This document shows positions 34,245 to 39,991 of a DNA stretch of 39,991 nt, piece after piece. Source of the DNA: an uncultured Desulfobacterium sp. (GTDB lineage: Bacteria > Desulfobacterota > Desulfobacteria > Desulfobacterales > Desulfobacteraceae); assembly GCA_937124525.1 (NCBI GenBank), contig CAKZLA010000034.1, forward strand, positions 1 through 39,991, given 5' to 3'. Position 1 is the stretch's first letter; the number at the start of each line of letters is the position of its first letter. Made by a program: the position numbers and the translations under genes. Below the pieces are notes generated by a model. It ran no database searches, was not told where the DNA came from, and saw only the letters and a program-made list of their open reading frames with translations.

Positions 34245-35159
34245 TCAGGCCAATGGTGGCGGCGGTGGAGGCAATATCCCATTTTTTAAGGCTTCCCGGG
34301 CTGCCTTTACAGGGATGATTGATTCACAGGGCACTCCTACCTGGCACAAGCCGCAGCCATACCCTTCAAATTTATAGGTTGCCTTTACATATTCTCTGGA
34401 CCGAACCAGATGTTCTCTGCATTTTTCTTTGTCATGTCCAGCTTCTGTGATGGCCCGGGCAGGGCAACGGTCAATGCATTTTCCACAGGTCCCCTCTGCA
34501 TAGTGGAGACAATAGGCGTGATGATCATCATAGGGACGTGGCGTTGGCTTTATCACTGCGTTTACAACAACAGATCCCACCCGCATGGCCTTGCCCCTGG
34601 CTGTAATAAGGCCATCACACAAGCCAAAAGTGCCTAACCCTGCCGCATGGGCAGCATGACGTTCGGACCAGGAAGAGGCATAGGAGAAGCGTTCAGATTT
34701 TACAATTGTCCAATTGGAAACCAGCATGGGGGCGACTCCCGGGATGCCCTGCTTTTCAAAATTCTGGACAACATGATGTCTCAATGCAATGTTGAATTTT
34801 TCACCATATACCCTTATTCTGGCCCATTCCTCGGCTGGATATTTCTTTTCTTGTTTATTTGCGTTGCGAACCAATTTCCGTTGGGGCAGAACCCAGGAAA
34901 TAACAGTGAGTTGGTCGGCGCTCACATTTTTTTCGGGGCGATGCTGATTAAAGACTTCCCATGGTGTCCAATGAAATGCGCCCACGTATTCTTTATACTG
35001 CTGCCAGATTTGATCCGTACCCGAAGCAAATCCCACTAAAGCCTGGTCCCAGGCAGGCTCACCTGTGCCATTTTCCATGGTGTTTAATGGGGATGTGGTG
35101 ATGAAATCATGAATGGTGCTTTTTACCCAATCTTCTGAAATATCAATTTTTTTGTCCAT
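34245..35159 (-). CDS. QueG-like 4Fe-4S double-cluster protein (epoxyqueuosine reductase/dehalogenase-related)
   Basis: A 304-residue protein in the QueG/reductive-dehalogenase-like superfamily. Residues SWSERHAAHAAGLGTFGLCD and RVGSVVVNAVI mark the corrinoid-binding-like core. A two-[4Fe-4S] domain follows: GTCGKCIDRCPARAI and YGCGLCQVGVPCESIIP. It differs from true QueG in its long N-terminal segment and in lacking the HEAT repeat, so a tRNA role is not assumed. The C-terminus is a run of prolines (ILPPPPPPLA) encoded by GGC/GGT/GGA-type triplets on the opposite strand. ATG 35159 with GGAG upstream is chosen over 35183. Monocistronic. Confidence 0.82.
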   Translation of the reverse strand: MDKKIDISEDWVKSTIHDFITTSPLNTMENGTGEPAWDQALVGFASGTDQIWQQYKEYVGAFHWTPWEVFNQHRPEKNVSADQLTVISWVLPQRKLVRNANKQEKKYPAEEWARIRVYGEKFNIALRHHVVQNFEKQGIPGVAPMLVSNWTIVKSERFSYASSWSERHAAHAAGLGTFGLCDGLITARGKAMRVGSVVVNAVIKPTPRPYDDHHAYCLHYAEGTCGKCIDRCPARAITEAGHDKEKCREHLVRSREYVKATYKFEGYGCGLCQVGVPCESIIPVKAAREALKNGILPPPPPPLA

Positions 35160-35260
35160 TAGAATCTCCAAAGTAAGGAACATTTCCCTGTGATTTTACA
35201 AGTTCGCGTGTATTTGAATCAATCATTTTTTTGTCCCATCATTAAATTTTCGGCCAGGTA

Positions 35261-35380
35261 TCAGCCACCTGATATACCTGGGGCCAGAACCGCCATGCGG
35301 GCCGAGCAGGCAGTGCCTGTGGGGGAGCGATCCAGCTTGCCCGGTTGGATGACCACCGTGTTTTTCCCCCAACAGCACAT
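35261..35380 (-). pseudogene. Remnant of a proline-racemase-superfamily gene (Thr-type)
   Basis: A minus-strand frame of 39 codons reads [20 protein letters not shown] followed by SARMAVL, the C-terminal active-site block of the superfamily. Thr stands where the catalytic Cys of racemases would be, as in hydroxyproline dehydratases or related branches. Homology stops abruptly on both sides (after MAVLAPG, and before MCCWGKN), so this is a fragment. Confidence 0.7.
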
Positions 35381-35392
35381 GGTTTTCTTTCC

Positions 35393-35764
35393 TTAAGGGT
35401 GCCACCATTTGACAAAACAAAATCTTGTTTCCGGCTGCGGGTTACAGGTCTGCAAAATTCCCAGTAACTCTTCCTTAAATCCTTTGAGACATTTATCATC
35501 AAGATCACACACCAGAATTACAGCAGATGAGTAATCCGGTGGATAATGGGCAAAGGTTTCTCCATAGCCTCTCAGCAATTTGGGGAGCTGGTCAAGTAGA
35601 ATTTTTCTATCGGGATTGGATGTGCCTTTTAATCCTTTGGGGATACTCCCAACGCCCTTGTATGAATGCACTTTAAATGTATGGGCCAAGCCTAAGATTT
35701 CAGGAATAATTATATCCAGGGCTTTTTTACCGGAGAGATTTTCAACAAGTATTTCTAAATGCAT
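35393..35764 (-). pseudogene. 5' fragment of a conserved protein of unknown function
   Basis: 123 residues starting MHLEILVENLSGKKALDIII and including VILVCDLDDKCLKGFKEELL. I recall proteins with this start that continue for about 100 more residues after a RFCIAIEEGEAW-like block and are often encoded after an AAA-type ATPase gene. Here the sequence breaks after ETRFC and ends FVKWWHP, abutting the proline-racemase remnant. The start ATG 35764 follows GAGG. Family membership is from memory and unverified; it resembles the DUF4276-like class of putative abortive-infection partners. Confidence 0.55.
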
Positions 35765-35768
35765 CCGT

Positions 35769-35827
35769 TTACCTCGCGTCCAGATAATCGCCGTACCAGA
35801 GTCCGCCCAGGGGCAAACCCTCAAGTA
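35769..35827 (-). other. Possible C-terminal tail of the partner gene upstream
   Basis: A minus-strand frame reads LEGLPLGGLWYGDYLDAR-stop and ends 4 bp before the ATG of the 35393-35764 fragment. The spacing and the LWxGxxL-type end would suit the tail of an AAA-type ATPase paired with that gene, but the piece is very short. Confidence 0.2.
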
Positions 35828-35843
35828 CGTGTTGAGCCTGACC

Positions 35844-36647
35844 TCTTCCTGGGAAGAGTCGGCACAAAACGGATTACAGTTTCAAAATTTATTAATCGCC
35901 TCAAGCATTGAGGAAATGCGCAGATTGCCATATGAAACCCTTATTGAGGCCGCAACCAAAAGTGAAATTCCTTTCGGTCCGGTCATGGACGGCATCATTC
36001 TCGGTGCAGACCCCAGAGATACACCTTCGGAAGCTCAATACGCCCCGATGGTCATCGGTACGGTCAAGGACGAAGGCTCCTTGTTCATCTACGAATACGG
36101 GGTTGAAACTTTGACCGACTACGAACAAACGTTGCAGATATTGTTTGGGAATAATGCCTCTCTTGTGGAAGCCTACTGTCCGGCTGCAACGGTTGAAGAA
36201 GCCGTATGGCAGGCCGTTACCGTTAACGGTCTGGCGGGAATGCAGGAATCTACAAGGCATACGGCCCGGGGCGCCTTCCTTTCGGTGCCGGTGCACAGGT
36301 ATTATTACACCCATGTGCCGCCGACGGAGGCTGGCTCGGCCCTTGGCTGTTACCATAGTTCGGAATTGGCCTATCTATTCGGCAATCTGGAGGATGCTGA
36401 GGGGTACGGGCCCAGTGATACGGTATTTTCAAATCAGATCATGGATCTGTGGACCAGTTTTGCCAAAACCGGAACGCCATATGCAACGGGATTGCCCGTT
36501 TGGTCTGAATTTTCCATTGGGCGGGAGAATACTTTCCATTTGAATGGCCCCGATGATTTTGAACTGACCGAAGGTCTCAGCTTTGATGACGAATGTGAGT
36601 TTTTTGAATTAATCGTACCCAAAGTTGAGCCGGATTATCCAAAGTAG
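35844..36647 (+). pseudogene. C-terminal half of a type-B carboxylesterase
   Basis: About 265 residues match the C-terminal part of the carboxylesterase/lipase family: PFGPVMDGIILGADPRDT, GTVKDEGSLF, HSSELAYLFGNL with the active-site His region, MDLWTSFAKTGTP and WSEFSIGRENTFHLN. The N-terminal half with the nucleophile GESAG elbow is absent. The upstream part of the open frame (from 35580) is antisense to another gene fragment and not esterase-like, so the junction lies near 35800-35880. No ribosome-binding site fits. Confidence 0.8.
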
Positions 36648-36679
36648 TCTCGCTTTTAGAAGTCATTTAGGGGGCAACT

Positions 36680-36731
36680 CTGTTGTTGACTCTTATTTTC
36701 ATTGGAGATTATAAGCAAGAGTCAACAGCAG
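36680..36731. repeat. Inverted repeat downstream of esterase fragment
   Basis: CTGTTGTTGACTCTT (36680-36694) pairs with AAGAGTCAACAGCAG (36717-36731) with one mismatch. The similarity extends outward (GGGGCAACT versus ATTTGGCTCC). It may be a terminator-like hairpin or a miniature element. Confidence 0.6.
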
Positions 36732-36745
36732 ATTTGGCTCCTTAT

Positions 36746-37115
36746 CACGTATTTATTTAGGCGACCTGCATGCCAGGTGGTATGGGGCTGGGGGGGCCCC
36801 CGCTACCCGATTATTCAAAACATTACTTACCCCAGTCTTTTGGAAAGCTGATTGTGCCCGACAACCCTACAGACTTGCTTTTTCTTTCTGGATCAGTGGT
36901 GTCAGGTTAGGTTTTTGCGGGCTTCACCTTCTTTCTTTGAGGATTTTTTAAAACTTGATTGTCTAATGTTTCCGGGCAGTAAGGGTGAAGTGGTAAAAAA
37001 TATTTGGAAGTCAACATATTTCCAATCAGTCTTTCCAGGTCTATAAAATTTAGCTCACTGGCGTCCAGAGCAGTGGTTTGTTCAACGGCCCGGGGAAGTG
37101 GGGTGGAGAATTCAC
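36746..37115. other. Non-coding stretch between gene remnants and the RM module
   Basis: No plausible gene. A GC-rich piece near 36770-36810 (GGGGCTGGGGGGGCCCCCGC then TACCCGAT) superficially recalls the 3' end of a group II intron, but no domain V is found. The rest is unstructured by eye. Confidence 0.3.
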
Positions 37116-37274
37116 CTTAACTCTCGCTGAAGCGTTGCTTCGCTTTGTCCGTCATAATGCCGAGTTGAGGAGCGACCCATATGGGTTGGCTGCTCCAATT
37201 CGTTGTTAAGTGTGCTGCGGCGTGCGTCAAACCTATTCTCAACTCGGCATTAAGTGCGCCGCAGGCGCACTTAA
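37116..37274 (-). repeat. Nested palindromes, attC-like, at the 3' side of the RM genes
   Basis: CTTAAC (37116-37121) and GTTAAG (37205-37210) are inverted ends about 95 bp apart. The 14-bp perfect pair AATGCCGAGTTGAG / CTCAACTCGGCATT lies at 37156-37169 and 37238-37251, and a perfect 11-bp hairpin TTAAGTGCGCC-GCA-GGCGCACTTAA at 37250-37274. On the minus strand ACTTAAC followed later by GTTAAGG resembles integron attC R'' and R' boxes, on the 3' side of the restriction gene as in a cassette. The last base deviates from the GTTRRRY consensus. Identification is tentative. Confidence 0.4.
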
Positions 37275-37365
37275 CATGAAAATCTGCGGCGGAGTCCGTA
37301 GCATTTTTTTGTTTTGATAATTGTAAAAAGAGGTTTAACTTGCGCTCAGGTTTTTTGGGGGTCAA

Positions 37366-38022
37366 CTATCTCAAATCTGTCCAAATGTGAAAAAGTTTGA
37401 ATTTTTTGGGTTTGACATTTTTCCTTGATAATTTTTGCTCACATGAAACAACTTTTTCGGAAAAATCAATGTTCAGCTCTGGAAAATCCTTAGGCAAGTA
37501 TTTATTCACTTTAGCTATTATTAGGTCGGGCTCCATATTCACGATGTAGCCAACCATCATGCCGGACGGTGCTAATTTCCCATATTCATGCGACTTAATA
37601 TCGAATCGTTTAATACCATTGATTACATAATTTTTATTAAGATTTGGTGAACCGGGAGTTTTCCCCAGTCGTTTGCATTCAACATGAAATGGAATTGTAT
37701 ACATTTTTGCAATAGTTGCCATACTATTAGTCAAGCTACATGTAAAGTCAGGACGCTTCCCAAAGTTACCGCCTTTGAAATCTTCAGGTTCCGCAGGCGG
37801 AATTGGTTGTTCCCAGGCGGGAATTTTAACATCTAAGTCATGCTCAAAACATATTTTATTTAGAACTGGACATAGTGCCTCTGAAATAGCATCTTCATGT
37901 TTTTTTTGTTTGTTAGATAATATTAATTGTTCAAGAGCACTATGAAAAATAGAATAGTACAAATTTTCATGATCTTGCCACAAAGAAGCAAATGTTTTAA
38001 TAGCACCTATTTTTCGGGCCAT
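37366..38022 (-). CDS. Probable restriction endonuclease (PD-(D/E)XK-like) of a type II RM system
   Basis: 218 residues. KRPDFTCSL followed about 20 residues later by PFHVECKRLGK fits the PD-(D/E)XK nuclease core (Asp, then E-x-K). Its start codon overlaps the stop of the adjacent methyltransferase gene (TAATG), the usual close arrangement of cognate restriction and modification genes. No specific recognition family could be named. It would cut unmodified foreign DNA in the cytoplasm. The C-terminus is Lys-rich (SRKNVKPKKFKLF). The base composition is more AT-rich than in the energy genes, consistent with horizontal transfer. Confidence 0.75.
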   Translation of the reverse strand: MARKIGAIKTFASLWQDHENLYYSIFHSALEQLILSNKQKKHEDAISEALCPVLNKICFEHDLDVKIPAWEQPIPPAEPEDFKGGNFGKRPDFTCSLTNSMATIAKMYTIPFHVECKRLGKTPGSPNLNKNYVINGIKRFDIKSHEYGKLAPSGMMVGYIVNMEPDLIIAKVNKYLPKDFPELNIDFSEKVVSCEQKLSRKNVKPKKFKLFHIWTDLR

Positions 38023-39991
38023 TATTTAAGATCTCCGTGTTGAGGCATTGTTTCAAGCATGCGTTTGCATAAAGTTGAATCAGCGTCTTCTCGGGCTATA
38101 CTACGCGTCCAAAATCGTTTTAGATTTCTCTTAATGATAATAATTGCATCATCGGAAATAGCTTGAACGACTCCATCCAAAACGATTTGAGATGTTCCCA
38201 TTGGCTTTGGGAGAACTTTACTTATTTCATCAAGGACATGATCCCAAGAGCTTTCTTTTGGAGCTAAATCCCAGTTATCACCATCATCAGCAGGATAAAA
38301 TTCAAAAGCAATCAAATTGCCAGATGCTCCAATATGGACATCTGCTCGCATGACTTCATCTTTATTCAGGTACGGTTTCCATCGGTTGGCAAATATTTTT
38401 GCATATTTTTGAATCCAAGTTATGTCCTTATTGTCAATGGCAGGTAGCACACCCATACTTTTGTACGGTTGATAAAAGAAAGGAAGAGTAATTTCACAAC
38501 AATCGCGAATTAGGTCTTGCTGGTCTTCTGAAAATTCATATAGATCAAAGACTGCTTTATCGAGTTCTGCTTCCAATTGATTCCGTTGTGCTTTTATCTT
38601 TTTTTGTGGAATACCATCAGGATGAAGCATATTTAACTCTTGAGGTCGATATTCCCTCAGTTTATCAACTATTCTTACTATAGTATCTGTCTTTTGATTT
38701 TTTTCTCTTAGTTTTACCGGGAAATTAAGTCTCTCGCTAATTAATACTTTATCATTCCAAAGTCCCCAGTTTGTCGTTGTTAAAAAAAAGAAATAGCGAG
38801 AAAAAGAAGACCATAGACACCCAAGTAGCACTTTATATTGCCACTCTTGTTCTCCTTTTAATTTCAAGACGTGCAAAGAATGGTTAAATGAAAACGAATC
38901 AGTTTCATATCTAGCAAGAATACGTCCAAAGGTCTTTTGTTTTTGTTTTATGCCTTCTTTTATTATTATTCTTCTTCCATTGTAGCAATCTTCTGATTTG
39001 CCTCTATGTTCTACCTTTGGAGGGCATTGACCAAATGTCATGCTATCATACCTGGAAAAAGATTTATTCTCCAATGTTTGGTACTTTTTCAACCAAGATG
39101 CTTCTTTCGATTTATTAGCAACTTTATAACCGACACAATGCATCTTGGAAAAGTTTGATAGAGAATCTGAAGATTGCATGACTTGTTTCAAAAAAACAGA
39201 ATCGGCATGTCTACCGAACCAATTAATTTTCCATGTTATATTATCAGATAGATCTTGCTCAACAAGATAACTATGGTCATATTTTGATAATAAGACTGCC
39301 TGTGTTTCTTTTAATGCTATCATCTGTTTCGCCGACCAATATTCAACTGGATGTTGGTCTTGTTTGGCTTTTTCAAAATGAATCATTAAAAAAGGCGAAA
39401 TAGCGCCCTTAAAAAAGAACTTACGGACATGGGTAAAGTTAAATACTTTTTTTAACCGAATTTGACTTATCAAGTTTTTTCTAAAAGATTGAGTTGTTAA
39501 ACTATTTTTTAAAAGAACACCAGCAGAGGTAAGTAAGGCGCATTGCCCTCCTTTTTTTAGAAAGTCTAATGACCTCCATAGAAATGCTTGGGATGGTTCT
39601 TTGTCTCCAAGAGGATAGGAGTTTAACTCACACCAGTTCAGCATTATTTTTTGGCGTTCCTTGGTTTGTGTGTCTGCTTTATTCCCAGGTGCACCCCACG
39701 GCGGATTTCCAACAACGATATCAACTTTACCCAGTTCTACTTTATCTATGCTAAAAGCGTTTTCCACTCGTATAGAATCAAAATGGTTGTTACTTTTACT
39801 TTTTGAAACCAGGAGATTGGGTAATTTATTCCCATTGCGAATATGTTTTTGAATCGATGGCGGATCAAGGTAATGCAGCATTGCTAAGTATAAACTCAAA
39901 GCAGTTATCCTTGCAGCTTCTTCATTAACCTCAATCCCTAAAATTTGTTTGCCAAGGATCTTTTTTAATTCATTAAAATCCAATGCACCTT
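38022..39991 (-). CDS. N6-adenine DNA methyltransferase (5' partial at window edge)
   Basis: The frame continues past the right edge; the TTG-started frame at 39983 is not a true start. Visible are a motif X/I-flanking helix (ILGIEVNEEAARITALSLYLAMLHYLDPP), catalytic motif IV NPPWGAP with the preceding VDIVVG strand, and a long C-terminal part (about 400 residues) probably holding the target-recognition domain. The SAM-binding DPACGSG-type motif should lie just outside. The architecture resembles Eco57I-like and other gamma-class N6-adenine enzymes. Its stop overlaps the nuclease start, supporting one RM operon transcribed leftward. Confidence 0.85.
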   Translation of the reverse strand, partial: GALDFNELKKILGKQILGIEVNEEAARITALSLYLAMLHYLDPPSIQKHIRNGNKLPNLLVSKSKSNNHFDSIRVENAFSIDKVELGKVDIVVGNPPWGAPGNKADTQTKERQKIMLNWCELNSYPLGDKEPSQAFLWRSLDFLKKGGQCALLTSAGVLLKNSLTTQSFRKNLISQIRLKKVFNFTHVRKFFFKGAISPFLMIHFEKAKQDQHPVEYWSAKQMIALKETQAVLLSKYDHSYLVEQDLSDNITWKINWFGRHADSVFLKQVMQSSDSLSNFSKMHCVGYKVANKSKEASWLKKYQTLENKSFSRYDSMTFGQCPPKVEHRGKSEDCYNGRRIIIKEGIKQKQKTFGRILARYETDSFSFNHSLHVLKLKGEQEWQYKVLLGCLWSSFSRYFFFLTTTNWGLWNDKVLISERLNFPVKLREKNQKTDTIVRIVDKLREYRPQELNMLHPDGIPQKKIKAQRNQLEAELDKAVFDLYEFSEDQQDLIRDCCEITLPFFYQPYKSMGVLPAIDNKDITWIQKYAKIFANRWKPYLNKDEVMRADVHIGASGNLIAFEFYPADDGDNWDLAPKESSWDHVLDEISKVLPKPMGTSQIVLDGVVQAISDDAIIIIKRNLKRFWTRSIAREDADSTLCKRMLETMPQHGDLK

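Noticed and set aside
35580..35843. N-terminal part of the 355-codon plus-strand frame
   Set aside because: It is antisense to the minus-strand MHLEILVEN fragment and is not esterase-like; only the part after about 35844 is coding.
36765..36815. GC-rich stretch ending CTACCCGAT, like a group II intron 3' end
   Set aside because: No domain V hairpin or reverse-transcriptase sequence nearby; the similarity is limited to a few bases.

Overview
The window reads as a chromosome segment from an anaerobic, energy-versatile deltaproteobacterium, most likely a marine sulfate reducer of the Desulfobacterium/Desulfobacula type. This is inferred from the combination of a group 4 Ech-type [NiFe]-hydrogenase, a small siroheme sulfite reductase, an N-type ATPase, PEP synthase, a heterodisulfide-reductase-like membrane fragment and many short palindromic repeats. 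No rRNA, tRNA or CRISPR array was seen.

Layout. (1) 1-4.35 kb (+): a D-amino-acid/hydroxyproline-type catabolic cluster: an FAD/NAD-[Fe-S] oxidoreductase cut by the left edge, a DAO-family FAD dehydrogenase, a two-cysteine proline racemase/hydroxyproline epimerase and RidA. (2) 4.5-10.2 kb (-): a SNF2-type helicase followed by a large unrecognised protein, a possible two-gene system. (3) 10.65-15.74 kb (-): complete echABCDEF with a consensus sigma-54 promoter. (4) 16.2-17.8 kb (-): glpD. (5) 17.9-23.7 kb: a repeat-rich accessory stretch with at least four families of short inverted-repeat elements, a truncated NarI/HdrE-like gene behind a second sigma-54 promoter, a NYN-LOTUS protein, an orphan membrane protein, a small sulfite reductase, a fragment matching part of atpF, and a DUF309 gene. 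(6) 24.0-34.1 kb (+): a third sigma-54 promoter, uspA, the complete N-ATPase operon atpDCQRBEFAG, then ppsA. (7) 34.2-36.7 kb: a QueG-like Fe-S protein, then gene remnants (proline-racemase family, a conserved unknown family, carboxylesterase). (8) 36.7-37.3 kb: palindromes, one attC-like. (9) 37.4-40 kb (-): a restriction endonuclease and an N6-adenine methyltransferase cut by the right edge.

How it fits together. Ech couples ferredoxin/H+/H2 redox to ion translocation, and the N-ATPase is a second rotary ATPase believed to work as an ATP-driven ion pump. Both operons carry a perfect TGGCAC-N5-TTGC promoter, which suggests shared RpoN control of two ion-motive machines together with a universal stress protein. 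Intergenic spaces are heavily colonised by miniature palindromic elements. One palindrome sits inside the N-ATPase operon, and a short sequence inside atpF also occurs as a lone copy 5.6 kb upstream.
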